Assembly (NCBI GenBank): GCA_003818285.1
Contig: RPRB01000005.1
Location: forward strand, 1-64,000
Direction of reading: 5' to 3'
Origin: Myxococcaceae bacterium
GTDB taxonomy: Bacteria; Myxococcota; Myxococcia; Myxococcales; Myxococcaceae
DNA length: 64,000 nucleotides
Under the pieces are notes generated by a model that saw only the letters and a program-made list of their open reading frames with translations, was not told the origin of the DNA and searched no databases. This document shows positions 9,879 to 19,729 of the stretch, piece by piece; within the stretch, counting starts at the first letter, position 1, and the number at the start of each line of letters is the position of its first letter. The translations under genes were made by a program, and so were the position numbers.

Positions 9879-10661
9879 GTGCAGAACCTCCGCGACAAGC
9901 TCCTCAAGGCCGGCCTGGTCACGACCGACCAGGCAGAGAAGGCCCAGAAGTCGGCTGAGACGGCGCCGCGATCCGAGCGCAAGCGCGACCGGGGCGAGCG
10001 GCCCGGGCCGGTTCCGAAGACGAGCGGACCCATGATGGTGGCCCGCCCGCAGCCGCTCGCGGCAATCCCGAAGCTCCCACCGCTGGCCGGAAGCAAGGCC
10101 TCGCAGCGGCTGGAGGCCAGGCGCCAGCAGGAGCGCGACCGACAGCTGCGGGAGCGGGTGCTGGCCGCCCAGGTGCCCGTCGAGCCCGGCGAGCGGACCT
10201 TCTACTTCGTGACCTGGAAGAACCGGCTCCGCCGCCTCGAGCTCTCCGACGGTCAGGCGGAGGCGCTGGAGCAGGGACGGCTGGCGGTGGTGGAGCGACC
10301 GGACCCGGCGCAGATCGAGCACGCGCTGGTTCCGGCGGAGGTCGCGCTCGCGCTGGTCAGCGAGTTCCCGAAGGCGGTGCGGTTCCTCAACGCGCCGGGC
10401 TCGCCGGTGGGCTTCCTCACCGACGAGGAGGTCAAGGCGCGCGCGGCGGCCGAGGCCGCGGAGACGCCCGAGGAGCGGGCCGCCGCCGACGCCCCGGAGA
10501 GCGAGGAGCAGCGGGCCGAGGACGCCGCCGATACCGCGGACGCGGCGACTGCCGGGGAGGCGGCACCACCGGCGAGCCGAGCCACCCCGCAGGCTGACGC
10601 GGACGCGGTGGCTACCGGGGAGGCGAGCACCGCCGGCGAGCCGAGCCACCCCGCAGGCTGA
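9879..10661 (+). CDS. DUF2058-like protein with Ala/Glu-rich C-terminal tail
   Basis: N-terminus MQNLRDKLLKAGLVTTDQAEKAQKS and body FYFVTWKNRLRRLELSDGQAEALEQGRLAVVERP resemble the DUF2058/YaiL family; the tail overlaps the repeat array. Confidence 0.75.
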   Translation: MQNLRDKLLKAGLVTTDQAEKAQKSAETAPRSERKRDRGERPGPVPKTSGPMMVARPQPLAAIPKLPPLAGSKASQRLEARRQQERDRQLRERVLAAQVPVEPGERTFYFVTWKNRLRRLELSDGQAEALEQGRLAVVERPDPAQIEHALVPAEVALALVSEFPKAVRFLNAPGSPVGFLTDEEVKARAAAEAAETPEERAAADAPESEEQRAEDAADTADAATAGEAAPPASRATPQADADAVATGEASTAGEPSHPAG

Positions 10662-11077
10662 CGCACCGCGATCCCGCGGCGGCGATCAGCACGGCGAGCC
10701 GAGCCACCGCACCGGCTGACGCGGACGCGGCGGCTACCGGCGAGCCGAGCACCGCCGAGGAGCCGAGCCACCGCACCGGCTGACGCGGACGCGGCGGCTA
10801 CCGGGGAGGCGAGCACCGCCGGCGAGCCGAGCCACCCCGCAGGCTGGACGCGGACGTGGTGGCTGCCGGGGAGGCGAGCCCCGGCGAGCCGAGCCTCCCC
10901 ACCGGCTGAGGCACCGCGATGCCGCAGGGGCGAGCACCGCGCTGCGCACTGAGGCATTGCGATTCCGCGGCGGAGGCGAGCACCCCCGACGGGCCGAGCC
11001 ACCCTCCGGCTGACGCACCGCGATCCCGCGGCGGAGGCGAGCACCAACGACGAGCCGACCCACCTCCGCCTGACACG
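10535..11077. repeat. Degenerate tandem repeat array, unit ~58-64 bp, core GGCGAGCCGAGCCACCSCRCMSGCTGACGC
   Basis: Core starts near 10571, 10635, 10693, 10757, 10821, 10883, (10941 degenerate), 10990, 11050; alternating inter-core types GCGGACGCGGYGGCTACCGGGGAGGCGAGCACC and GCACCGCGATCCCGCGGCGGAGGCGAGCACC. Confidence 0.85.
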
Positions 11078-11437
11078 CCCCCTCTCGGCGCGGGCTCGCG
11101 GGCGGACACGCCGCTCGGGAATCAGCCTGAGCTGAGACGCGGAGAGACGGCCCCCGGGGAGCACCCGTTCTTCGCTCAGAGGCTATAGCAAGAACTCGCA
11201 CCCGGAGCGGACCGACGCGACCAGCCATCAGGCACTTGCGACGGTTCGATTCATACCGCCGGTCCAAGTTGTTGCTATTGCCTCTGGGCGTCTACGCCGG
11301 CTCGCCCCGGCGGGGCCGGCCCCATGACGAGCGAGCGGACCGGAGGCCAGGTGTCCCGAGGCTGCGCGGGGCTTCACGACGATCGGACATCGAGCGCACG
11401 ATCCAGCGTGCCCTCTTGCGACGGCCAGGACAGGTCG

Positions 11438-12124
11438 ATGCGCATGGCGGAGAACGACTGGACATCGGCCCTGGAGGCGACCGGCCACGGGATCATCCCC
11501 GGGTTGCTCGGCGCTCGCGAGTGCGCGGCAATCGCTGCATTGTACGAGGAGCCCTCGCGCTTCCGCTCGAGGGTGGTGATGGGGAAGCACGGCTTCGGGC
11601 GAGGGGAGTATCAGTACTTCGCGCACCCCTTGCCGGCGCGGGTGCTCGAGCTCCGCCGGTCGCTGTACGCGGCGCTGGTGCCGGCCGCAAATCGCTGGGC
11701 GAAGGCCCTCGGCAAACCGACCCATTACCCGGACCGGCTCGAGGCGTACCTCGAGCAGTGTCACAAGGGCGGACAGACCCGGCCCACGCCGCTGCTGCTC
11801 CGCTACGGCCCCGGAGACTTCAATTGCCTCCACCAGGACCTCTACGGGCCGGCCGCGTTCCCCTTCCAGGTTGCCGTCCTGCTGAGCAAGCCAGAGACCG
11901 ACTTCGCGGGTGGAGAGTTCGTCCTCACCCAGCAACGCCCGCGGATGCAGTCGCGCGTGGACGTGGTCCCGCTGCAGCAGGGTGACGCGGTTGCGTTCGC
12001 GGTGAACGAGCGACCGGTTCAGGGCACGCGCGGCGTGTACCGGGTGCGGATGCGCCACGGAGTGAGCGAGGTGCGCTCCGGGCAGCGGCACACGCTGGGG
12101 ATCATCTTCCACGACGCCGAGTGA
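11438..12124 (+). CDS. 2OG-Fe(II) oxygenase family protein
   Basis: FNCLHQDLYGPAAFPFQVAVLLSKP (HxD), GGEFVLTQQRPRMQSR, GVSEVRSGQRHTLGIIFHDA. Start 11438 or 11444. Confidence 0.85.
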   Translation: MRMAENDWTSALEATGHGIIPGLLGARECAAIAALYEEPSRFRSRVVMGKHGFGRGEYQYFAHPLPARVLELRRSLYAALVPAANRWAKALGKPTHYPDRLEAYLEQCHKGGQTRPTPLLLRYGPGDFNCLHQDLYGPAAFPFQVAVLLSKPETDFAGGEFVLTQQRPRMQSRVDVVPLQQGDAVAFAVNERPVQGTRGVYRVRMRHGVSEVRSGQRHTLGIIFHDAE

Positions 12125-12218
12125 GCCGACACCCCGGCAAGCGCCCGTCGGCGCTCCTCCCGCCTCCGGTGCGGCGCCGTCGTGTCGACGTTCGGGTCAG
12201 GGCTGGGACGAGCGCAGG

Positions 12219-12617
12219 TCAGCGGCGCGGGGCGGCGATGGCCTCGACCTCGATGAGCAGGTCGTCGCTGACGAGCCCCTTCACTTCCACCAGGGTGCTC
12301 GCGGGGCGGGGCCCGCTGCCGAGGAACTGCTCGCGCACCTCGCGGTAGATGGCCACCTGCGACGCATCCCGGACGTACCAGTTGAGCTTCACCACGTCCG
12401 ACAGGCTGGCGCCAGCGTTCTCCAGCGCGGTCTTGAGGTTCCGGAAGACCTGCTCGGTCTGGGCGCGAACGTCCCCCTTGCCGACGACCTTGCCCTCGGC
12501 GTCGAAGGCCACCTGGCCCGCGATGTACAGGGTCCGTCCCGCGGGGACGTCGACCACGTGGCTGTAGCCGCGGGGCGCGGAAAGACCAGGCGGATTGGAG
12601 AAGGTCGAGCTGGGCAT
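12219..12617 (-). CDS. RidA family protein
   Basis: LYIAGQVAFDAEGKVVGKGDVRAQTEQVFRNLKTALENAGASLSDVVKLNWYVRD...RPASTLVEV. ATG at 12617 preceded by AGGAGG 7 nt upstream, so the shorter start is preferred. Confidence 0.88.
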   Translation of the reverse strand: MPSSTFSNPPGLSAPRGYSHVVDVPAGRTLYIAGQVAFDAEGKVVGKGDVRAQTEQVFRNLKTALENAGASLSDVVKLNWYVRDASQVAIYREVREQFLGSGPRPASTLVEVKGLVSDDLLIEVEAIAAPRR

Positions 12618-12791
12618 GGGGGCTCCTCCTGGGTGGGCACAGCTGGAGACGACCGGGACGGCGAGGGCGACGAGAGCGAGAGCGCGCACGCCGCGACGCT
12701 CCCCCGAGCAGCAGCCGTGGCGTCAGTACAGTCGGAGATCCGCGACAGCAGCTCAGACCTCCGCGGGCGAAAGCCCTTTCCTTCGGCCACC

Positions 12792-13025
12792 TCAGCTGCG
12801 GCGAGCCGCCCCGGGCCGCGGCCGCCAACCCCGGTCGACGGCGAGCCGAACACCGTCGCGACCGGGAAGAACGAATCCGTGCGGAGCGTGTTCGCTGCTT
12901 CCGCGGACCTCGTCGACACAATCGGTCGGGGCATCGAACGCGCATCCGCAGGACGGGCAAAAGACGAACAGAACGCCGGGGTCGCGCGCCTGCACGAGAA
13001 CGAGGTCACCCAGCAGACCGGGCAA
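12792..13025 (-). CDS. Small hypothetical protein with CPSCGC motif
   Basis: 77-aa ORF, FVFCPSCGCAFDAP. Confidence 0.35.
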   Translation of the reverse strand: MPGLLGDLVLVQARDPGVLFVFCPSCGCAFDAPTDCVDEVRGSSEHAPHGFVLPGRDGVRLAVDRGWRPRPGAARRS

Positions 13026-13058
13026 TGACCGCAGCGGGAGAGCTTCTCCAGGGCTCGC

Positions 13059-14237
13059 TCACCCGAACGCATCGATGCCGGTGATGGCCTTTCCGAGCAC
13101 GAGGGTGTGGACCTCGTGCGTGCCCTCGTAGGTCAGCACCGACTCGAGGTTGAGCGCGTGCCGCAGCGGCGGGAAGTCGTCGGTGATGCCGTTCGCCCCG
13201 AGGATGGTCCGCGCCGAGCGCGCCACCTCCAGCGCCGACCGCACGTTGGCGCGCTTGGCGAGCGAGACCATCACCGGGCTCGCTTTCCCCTCGTCCTTGA
13301 GCCGGAGGAGCCGGAGCCCGAGCAGCTGCGCCTGGACGATGCGCTCCAGCATGTCGGCCAGCTTCTCCTGCGTGAGCTGGAACGACCCGATCGGCCTATC
13401 GAACTGCCGCCGCTGAGCCGCGTATGCCTGTGCCGCCTCGAAGCAGGCGATCGCCGCGCCGGTCACCGCGAAGGCGATTCCAGCGCGCGCATTGTTCAGG
13501 CAGCTCAGGGGTCCCCGGAGGCCCTGCACGCCGGGGAGCACGTTGCGAGCGGGGACGCGCACCTCGGTGAAGGACAGCTCGGCGGTCCAGGACGCCCGGA
13601 GCGACAGCTTCCCGGGAATTTCCCGGGCGGCGAAGCCGGTCATCCCCTTCTCCACCAGGAAGCCGCGGACGGAGTCGGGCCCCCCGTCGTCTGTCTTGGC
13701 CCACACCACCGCCACGTCGGCGACCGTGCCGTTGGTGATCCACGCCTTGCTCCCGTCGAGCACCCAACCCTCGCCGTCCCGCACCGCGCGGGTCCTCATG
13801 CTGCCCGGGTCCGACCCTGCCTCCGGCTCGGTCAGCCCGAAGCAGCCGATGCACGTGCCGCCAGCCATCGCCGGAAGGAAGCGCTGCTTCTGCTCCTCCG
13901 AGCCCCAGGCGTGAATCGGGTACATCACCAGCGAGCCCTGCACCGAGGCGAAGCTCCGCAGACCCGAATCGCCCCGCTCCAGCTCTTGAAGCCCGAGGCC
14001 GTACGCCACGTTGCTCACCCCGGCACAGCCGTACCCGGTGAGGTTCGCTCCCAGCACCCCGAGCTCCCCGAGGCGGGGAATCAGCTGCGCCGGGAACGTG
14101 CCCTCGCGGAAGTGCCGGCCGATGACCGGTAGCACCTCGCCGTCCACCACCCGGGCCACGGCGTCGCGCACTGCGCGCTCCTCCGCCGAGAGCGCATCGT
14201 CCAGCCGGTACAGCGCCTCCACACCGCTCCGCTCCAC
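13059..14237 (-). CDS. Acyl-CoA dehydrogenase, glutaryl-CoA dehydrogenase-like
   Basis: CIGCFGLTEPEAGSDPGSMRTRAV, WITNGTVADVAVVWAKT, RRQFDRPIGSFQLTQEKLADM, ILGANGITDDFPPLRHALNLESVLTYEGTHEVHTLVLGKAITGIDAF. Confidence 0.93.
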   Translation of the reverse strand: MERSGVEALYRLDDALSAEERAVRDAVARVVDGEVLPVIGRHFREGTFPAQLIPRLGELGVLGANLTGYGCAGVSNVAYGLGLQELERGDSGLRSFASVQGSLVMYPIHAWGSEEQKQRFLPAMAGGTCIGCFGLTEPEAGSDPGSMRTRAVRDGEGWVLDGSKAWITNGTVADVAVVWAKTDDGGPDSVRGFLVEKGMTGFAAREIPGKLSLRASWTAELSFTEVRVPARNVLPGVQGLRGPLSCLNNARAGIAFAVTGAAIACFEAAQAYAAQRRQFDRPIGSFQLTQEKLADMLERIVQAQLLGLRLLRLKDEGKASPVMVSLAKRANVRSALEVARSARTILGANGITDDFPPLRHALNLESVLTYEGTHEVHTLVLGKAITGIDAFG

Positions 14238-14264
14238 GTCGGACTCCTCCGTTCGCTCAGGCAG

Positions 14265-15332
14265 CTAAAGGGGCAGCACGCCCTCCACCTGCTGGAGCAG
14301 CTGCAGCCGCCGAGCCATGACGGGGCTGCTCCCGTCCTCGAGGGCCGCCGTTTCTTGCAACACACGCTCGAGCGGGAAGCGCTTCACCGAGCCGTCCGAG
14401 GTGGGGATCCCGCCCGGCAGCGGCGTGTTCCAGGCGACCATCTCGTCGGTCGCACCCTCCAGCAGTGCCACCACCGCTCCGAAGGCGAGGCGCGCCGAGA
14501 GCTGCCGGTCGAGGAAGCTCGGGTGGCCGCCACGGACGAGATGACCCAGCACGACCGCCCGGACCTCCATCCCTCCGAGCCGCTCCTCCACCCGGCGCAC
14601 CAGCCGGGTGCAAGGAATCTCCACGCCCTCGGCCTTGATGACCAGCACCCGCCGCTTGCCGCGGGCGAACCCCTGCTGGATGACTCCGGCCACAGCCTGG
14701 ACGATGGTGTCCTCGTCGCGCTTCTGCTCGCGGAAGAGCACCGCGTCCGCTCCGGCTGCGACCGAGGACGCCATCGCCAGGTAGCCGCAGGCCCGGCCCA
14801 TCACCTCGACCACGAACGCCCGGCTGTGCGCCCGCGCCGTGTCGTCGATGTTGTCGCAAGCCTGGACGATGGTGTTCAGCGCGGTGTCGGTCCCGATCGC
14901 CAGGGCGGTGCAGCCGATGTCGTTGTCGATCGAGGCGGGGATGCCCAGCACCCGGACACCGTGTTCCCGGGCGAGCGCATGCGCCCCGGTGAGCGACCCG
15001 TTCCCCCCGATGACCACCAGGCCCTCGACGCCGGCCGAGCGCAGCACCTCCGCCGCCTGCGCCCGCCCCGCGGCCTCCCGGAACCGCGCGCTCCGTGCCG
15101 AGCCGAGCACGGTCCCCCCCTGCCCTCCGAGCACGTCGAGCCCGGCCTCGCCCAGCAGCGCACACGGGCCGGGAACGACCTCCAGCATGCGCCCGTCGAT
15201 GAGTCCCTCGTAGCCGTCGCGGACACCGAGCAGCCGGACGCCGCGCGCCGCGCAGGTCTTCGCCGCCGCCCGGAGCGCGGCGTTCATTCCCGGGCTGTCT
15301 CCACCCGAGGTGAGGAGGGCCAGCGTCCTCAT
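14265..15332 (-). CDS. pfkA: 6-phosphofructokinase
   Basis: LTSGGDSPGMNAALRA, VVIGGNGSLTGA, GIPASIDNDI, FVVEVMGRACGYLA. Confidence 0.92.
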   Translation of the reverse strand: MRTLALLTSGGDSPGMNAALRAAAKTCAARGVRLLGVRDGYEGLIDGRMLEVVPGPCALLGEAGLDVLGGQGGTVLGSARSARFREAAGRAQAAEVLRSAGVEGLVVIGGNGSLTGAHALAREHGVRVLGIPASIDNDIGCTALAIGTDTALNTIVQACDNIDDTARAHSRAFVVEVMGRACGYLAMASSVAAGADAVLFREQKRDEDTIVQAVAGVIQQGFARGKRRVLVIKAEGVEIPCTRLVRRVEERLGGMEVRAVVLGHLVRGGHPSFLDRQLSARLAFGAVVALLEGATDEMVAWNTPLPGGIPTSDGSVKRFPLERVLQETAALEDGSSPVMARRLQLLQQVEGVLPL

Positions 15333-15718
15333 CCCGGCGCTCCCTTCTCCGCCGCCTGCCGGGGCCGGTGCCCGCGCCGGTGCAGAAGAAGCGCCACCCC
15401 GAGCACCGCCGCGGCGAAGAAGTAGGCGAAGGGGAGATAGCGCTTCCCCAGGTGCAGCTTCTCCAGCCCTTCCGTCACCAGCACCGCCATGCCCAGCAGC
15501 TCGGCGGCGATCTCCGCGCTCGGGGGCTGGGCACCGGGCTGAAGGCGCTCCCAGCCCACCAGGCCCAGGAGCAGCACCGCGGCTATCCCCGCCACCCAGG
15601 GGAGCGCACCGCCGCCCTGTTCCTCGCTCAGCGCGAGATACGCGAGGTTCAGGCCCGCGAGCGCGTGGCTTACCGCCTGGAATCGCCGGACCCGCCTCCG
15701 TGCCTCGCTCTGCAGCAT
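15329..15718 (-). CDS. Small membrane protein
   Basis: 129-aa frame with four hydrophobic helices; 4-bp overlap with pfkA start. Confidence 0.65.
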   Translation of the reverse strand: MLQSEARRRVRRFQAVSHALAGLNLAYLALSEEQGGGALPWVAGIAAVLLLGLVGWERLQPGAQPPSAEIAAELLGMAVLVTEGLEKLHLGKRYLPFAYFFAAAVLGVALLLHRRGHRPRQAAEKGAPG

Positions 15719-15781
15719 GGCTCGGGCGGACTCTGCCACGCTCCCGGGCGGGCTGCCGCTCCGGCTAGGGTGCCCCGCACG

Positions 15782-16558
15782 ATGAGCGAGTTCCATCAGC
15801 GGGGAGCGGTGGTGACCGGAGCGAACCGGGGGATCGGAAGATCGATCGCCCTCGCCTTCCTTCGGGCGGGGTGGCCGGTCGTCGCGGTTGCGCGGACCGC
15901 CGAGAGCCTGGACGGCCTGCGTCAGGCGGCCGGAGATCTCGCCGCCCACATCCGGCCCATGGCCTGCGACCTCTCCGACCCCGCGCAGCTCGAGGCGGCA
16001 GCGGACGCGCTGGCCGGGGCCGATCCCGTCCCGGCGGTGCTGGTGAACAACGCCGGCATCTCCCTCTCCGCGCCCCTGCAGAGGACCGGCACCGACGATC
16101 TCCAGCGGGTGATGCAGGTCAACACCGTGGCGCCCTACGTGCTCTGCCGGGCGCTCATCCCCCGGATGGCGGAGGCGGGCGGGGGCCGGGTGATCAACAT
16201 CGGCTCCATCGCCTCCCTGAAGGGCATCCGCTACACGTCGGCGTACTGCGCGAGCAAGCACGCGCTGCTCGGCCTCACCCGCGCGCTGGCCGTGGAGTGG
16301 GGAAAGAGGAACGTGACCGTGAACGCCGTCTGCCCCGGCTGGACCGAGACCGACATGTTCACCCGCGCGCTCGAGTCGGTGGTCCACAAGACCGGCCGCA
16401 GCCCGGAGCAGGCCCGGGAGGCCATCCTGGCCACCAATCCGATGGGACGACCGGTGCGCCCGGAGGAGGTGGCAGCGCTCGTGCTCTTCCTCTCATCGCC
16501 GGCAGCAGGAGGGCTCACCGGAGCCGCACTCCCGGTCGATTCCGGTGAGTCTGCTTGA
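15782..16558 (+). CDS. SDR family NAD(P)-dependent oxidoreductase
   Basis: VVTGANRGIGRSIA, LVNNAGIS, YTSAYCASKHALLGL (YxxxK), TVNAVCPGWTETDM. Confidence 0.95.
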   Translation: MSEFHQRGAVVTGANRGIGRSIALAFLRAGWPVVAVARTAESLDGLRQAAGDLAAHIRPMACDLSDPAQLEAAADALAGADPVPAVLVNNAGISLSAPLQRTGTDDLQRVMQVNTVAPYVLCRALIPRMAEAGGGRVINIGSIASLKGIRYTSAYCASKHALLGLTRALAVEWGKRNVTVNAVCPGWTETDMFTRALESVVHKTGRSPEQAREAILATNPMGRPVRPEEVAALVLFLSSPAAGGLTGAALPVDSGESA

Positions 16559-16631
16559 GCGGTCCATAGGAACGGTTGCACGAAGAGCCCACGGACGCTA
16601 ATACCGGCCGTCCTCCGAATGAGGGTGCCTC

Positions 16632-17525
16632 ATGCAACTCGAGTCGCTGAAGATGTTCTGCGACGTCGTCGAGACCGGCTCCTTCTCGCGCGCCGCCCAG
16701 CTCAATCACGTCACCCAGTCCGCGGTCAGCCAGCAGATCCGCGCGCTCGAGAACCGGTATGAGCAGAAGCTCCTCAGCCGGAGCGCCCGGCAGGTCACGC
16801 CGACGCCCGCGGGTGAGCGGCTCTTCCGCGGCTGCAAGGAGATCCTCGCCCGCTTCGGCGAGGTGGAGCAGGAGATCCGCGAGCAGTCGGCGGAGGTGGT
16901 GGGCACCTGCACCGTCTCCACCATTTACTCGGTGGGCCTCCACGAGCTGCAGAGCATCCAGAAGCGCCTGCTGAAGACTCACCCCAAGGTGAACCTGCGG
17001 CTCATCTATCGCCGCAGCGATCAGGTCTACGACGACGTCATCCTCGGCGCGGCGGAGATCGGTGTCGTCGCCTATCCCCAGCCGCGCGCCGGGGTGGACA
17101 TCGTTCCCTTCCGGGACGACCGGCTGGCGCTGGTGTGCGCGCCCACCCATCCGCTGGCGAGCAAGTCCAAGGTGTCGCTCACCGCGCTGGCCGACACTCC
17201 CTTCATCGCCTTCGACCGCGAGGCGCCCACCCGGAAGGCGCTGGACCGGATCTTCCGCGAGAAGGGCGTGGAGCTGGAGCCGGTGATGGAGATGGACAAC
17301 GTGGAGACCATCAAGCGCGCCGTGGAGATGGGCGTGGGGGTCTCCATCCTGCCCGCGGCCACCGTGGCCCACGAGCTGGCCCAGGGAACGCTGGTGGCGC
17401 GGCCGTTCGCCGACGGCACCTTCACCCGACCCATCGGGCTGCTGGTGCGGAAGGGCAAGTACCTCGACCGCGGCTCGCAGGCGGTGCTGGACGCGTTCAA
17501 GGAAGCGGCGGGCGCCGAGGACTGA
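16632..17525 (+). CDS. LysR family transcriptional regulator
   Basis: MQLESLKMFCDVVETGSFSRAAQLNHVTQSAVSQQIRALENRYEQKLLSR wHTH plus substrate-binding domain. Confidence 0.95.
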   Translation: MQLESLKMFCDVVETGSFSRAAQLNHVTQSAVSQQIRALENRYEQKLLSRSARQVTPTPAGERLFRGCKEILARFGEVEQEIREQSAEVVGTCTVSTIYSVGLHELQSIQKRLLKTHPKVNLRLIYRRSDQVYDDVILGAAEIGVVAYPQPRAGVDIVPFRDDRLALVCAPTHPLASKSKVSLTALADTPFIAFDREAPTRKALDRIFREKGVELEPVMEMDNVETIKRAVEMGVGVSILPAATVAHELAQGTLVARPFADGTFTRPIGLLVRKGKYLDRGSQAVLDAFKEAAGAED

Positions 17526-17550
17526 CCCGCCGGTCACGCGGGTCCGGGCG

Positions 17551-18339
17551 CTACTGGTTCCCGCTTCCCTGCTGCTTCATCATCTCCTCGACCTGCTTGC
17601 GCTGCTCGGGGGTGAGCCGCTCCATCATCTGATTGCGCATCTGCTGCTGCTGGGGGGAGCTCATCCCCGGGCCCATGCCGGCGCCCCTCCCCTCGGTGTA
17701 GCCGGCGGGGACCTTGAACATCGAGTCGGGGACGGACTGGGCCTTCACCGAGGTGGCCTCCCAGGTCATCCCGCTCTCCCCCTCGTTCTTCGCGACGACC
17801 TTCAGGGGAACGCCGGCCACCCCGGCGTCCTTCAGCGCCTTCCACCAGCCGCCTGCGCGTCGGTCGCCGGCGGCGAAGGCCTTCTCCAGATCTCCCGAAG
17901 AGACGAGCTTGGTGTCGACCCACAGCTCCATGGGGTTCTTCCCCTCCTGCGAGACCTGGACGTGCTCGGTGCTCCGTCCGGCGACGGTTTCCTTTCCCAG
18001 CTTCTTGACCGTCCACTTGGACGTCTCGCCGGAGGGCTGCTCGTCCTTCTCCGCGCCGATTTTCTGGTACGTCCGGCTCGCGTCGTTGACGATGTAGGTG
18101 ACACCCTCGTCGCTGCGGTAAATGACCACCTGCTTCATCGGGCCGCCGCCGCCGGGCATCTTCATCTCCTGCTCCATCCGGGAGTTCAGGCCCTTGAGGT
18201 AGATCTTCCCGTTCCCGGCGATCGACATTCCCTGCCCAGTCGCCTTTCCGGTCGCGTTCATCTTCGTCTCGATGACGCCCTCGAAGGCGAGCGCGGGAAG
18301 GGCGGCGAGGCACAGCACGGCGACGAGCGCTCGGCTCAT
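17551..18339 (-). CDS. DUF4412-like exported protein
   Basis: Signal peptide MSRALVAVLCLAALPALA, FEGVIETKMNATGK..., met/gln-rich C-terminus. Confidence 0.75.
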   Translation of the reverse strand: MSRALVAVLCLAALPALAFEGVIETKMNATGKATGQGMSIAGNGKIYLKGLNSRMEQEMKMPGGGGPMKQVVIYRSDEGVTYIVNDASRTYQKIGAEKDEQPSGETSKWTVKKLGKETVAGRSTEHVQVSQEGKNPMELWVDTKLVSSGDLEKAFAAGDRRAGGWWKALKDAGVAGVPLKVVAKNEGESGMTWEATSVKAQSVPDSMFKVPAGYTEGRGAGMGPGMSSPQQQQMRNQMMERLTPEQRKQVEEMMKQQGSGNQ

Positions 18340-18409
18340 GAGCTTCTCCTTGCAGGGGCGGCGCATTGTGCCGACTCCAGACGTCCGGAGGGCACGAAAA
18401 ATCATCTCC

Positions 18410-19729
18410 TCACGCCAGGCGACGGAGCCGGGCCGCGTAGAAGCCGTCCATTCCCTCGGGGCCGGGCAGCGTGCGCAAGGCCCCCTGGGCGAGGGGCCAG
18501 CCGAGACGCTCGGCGACCGGGGGCGGCTCGAGCGTGAAATCCGGATGGCTCCGCAGGAAGATCTCCACCTGGTCCTGCCCCTCCTCGGGCTCGGTGCTGC
18601 ACACGGCGTAGACCAGCAGTCCCCCCGGTGGCACCACGGCCTGGCACCCCTCGAGGATGCGCCGCTGCAGGGTTGCCAGGCGTGCCAGGTCCGGCTCCTC
18701 GCGGCGCCAGCGGAGCTCCGGATGCCGCCGGAGCGTGCCGAGGCCGGTGCACGGCGCGTCGAGCAGTACCGCCTCCACCGGTCCGATGGATCCGGGGAAC
18801 GGCTCGGTCGCGTCGTGGGCGAGCACCTCGATGCGGTCGTCGAGCCGGAGCCGGCGCGCCTCGGAGCGGATCTTCTCCAGCTTCGCCGGGTAGAGGTCGA
18901 CGGCGAGCACCGGGTGCGTCTCGGCCTGGTGACACGCCTTGCCGCCCGGCGCGGCGCAGGCGTCCAGCACCCGCGCTCCGTCGGGAATGGCGGCGTAGAG
19001 GCCCACCAGCTGCGCGGCCTCGTCCTGCACCTGGAACCGGCCCTCGGCGTACCCCACCAGGTCCTCCACCGGCCCGGGAGAGGGCAGGCGAAGGCCTACC
19101 GGGGAGCGCTCGGTGGAGAAGGCGGTGAGCCCCGCCTCGGCGAACAGGCCGGCCAGCGCCTCGCGCGTGCCGGCGCGGGTGTTGGCGCGGACCGTCACCG
19201 GGGGCGAGTCGTTGTTGGCCGCGAGCATCGCCTCCGCGACGGCGCTGCCGTACCGGCGGAGCCAGCGCTCCACCAGCCATCGGGGGTGGCTCTCGCGCAC
19301 CGAGAGGTGCTCGGCCAGATCGGAGTCCGGAGGAAGCGGGATGGACTCCACCCCCGCCACCTTCCGGAGCACGGCGTTCACGAAGCCCGAGGCCCGCGAC
19401 AGCCCGAGCTGCTTCAGCCCTTCCACGGTCTCCGAGACCGCTGCGCGCCGAGGAACCCGGGAGAAGAAGATCTGGTAGCTGCCGACGCGGAGCGCGGCCA
19501 GCACCCGGTCCTCGAGCGCCGCCAGCCGCCGGTCGGAGAAGGAGGCGATGACCCGGTCGAGCGAGAGGCGCCGCCGGGTCGCGCCGTAGGAGAGCTCGGT
19601 CACCAGCCCGGCGTCGCGCGGGTCGCGCAGCGGCGCCTCGGCGAGCCGTTGATCGAGCACCACGTTCAGGTAGGCATCGGTGGCCTCGACGCGGGCCAGC
19701 ACGTCGATGGCCACTGCCCGCGCGTTCAT
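18410..19729 (-). CDS. rsmB: 16S rRNA (cytosine-C5) methyltransferase RsmB
   Basis: NusB-like N-terminus, VLDACAAPGGKACH, VLLDAPCTGLGTLRRHPELRWRR, VYAVCSTEPEEG. Confidence 0.93.
   Translation of the reverse strand: MNARAVAIDVLARVEATDAYLNVVLDQRLAEAPLRDPRDAGLVTELSYGATRRRLSLDRVIASFSDRRLAALEDRVLAALRVGSYQIFFSRVPRRAAVSETVEGLKQLGLSRASGFVNAVLRKVAGVESIPLPPDSDLAEHLSVRESHPRWLVERWLRRYGSAVAEAMLAANNDSPPVTVRANTRAGTREALAGLFAEAGLTAFSTERSPVGLRLPSPGPVEDLVGYAEGRFQVQDEAAQLVGLYAAIPDGARVLDACAAPGGKACHQAETHPVLAVDLYPAKLEKIRSEARRLRLDDRIEVLAHDATEPFPGSIGPVEAVLLDAPCTGLGTLRRHPELRWRREEPDLARLATLQRRILEGCQAVVPPGGLLVYAVCSTEPEEGQDQVEIFLRSHPDFTLEPPPVAERLGWPLAQGALRTLPGPEGMDGFYAARLRRLA

Noticed and set aside
11243-11267. tRNA-like T-loop GGTTCGATTC followed by CCGCCGGTCCA
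   Set aside because: No pairing T-stem and no cloverleaf; GGACCG...CGGTCC pairing spans only ~58 nt, too short for a tRNA.
10734-11267. Minus-strand ORFs with repeated GGSARR(G/W)CSP peptides
   Set aside because: They arise from the DNA repeat array read antisense; frame shifts between units and no start/RBS support.
12618-12689. Possible lipoprotein signal peptide on the RidA protein (MRALALVALAVPVVSSC...)
   Set aside because: A strong AGGAGG site lies 7 nt before the internal ATG at 12617, so the shorter cytosolic RidA is the more likely product.
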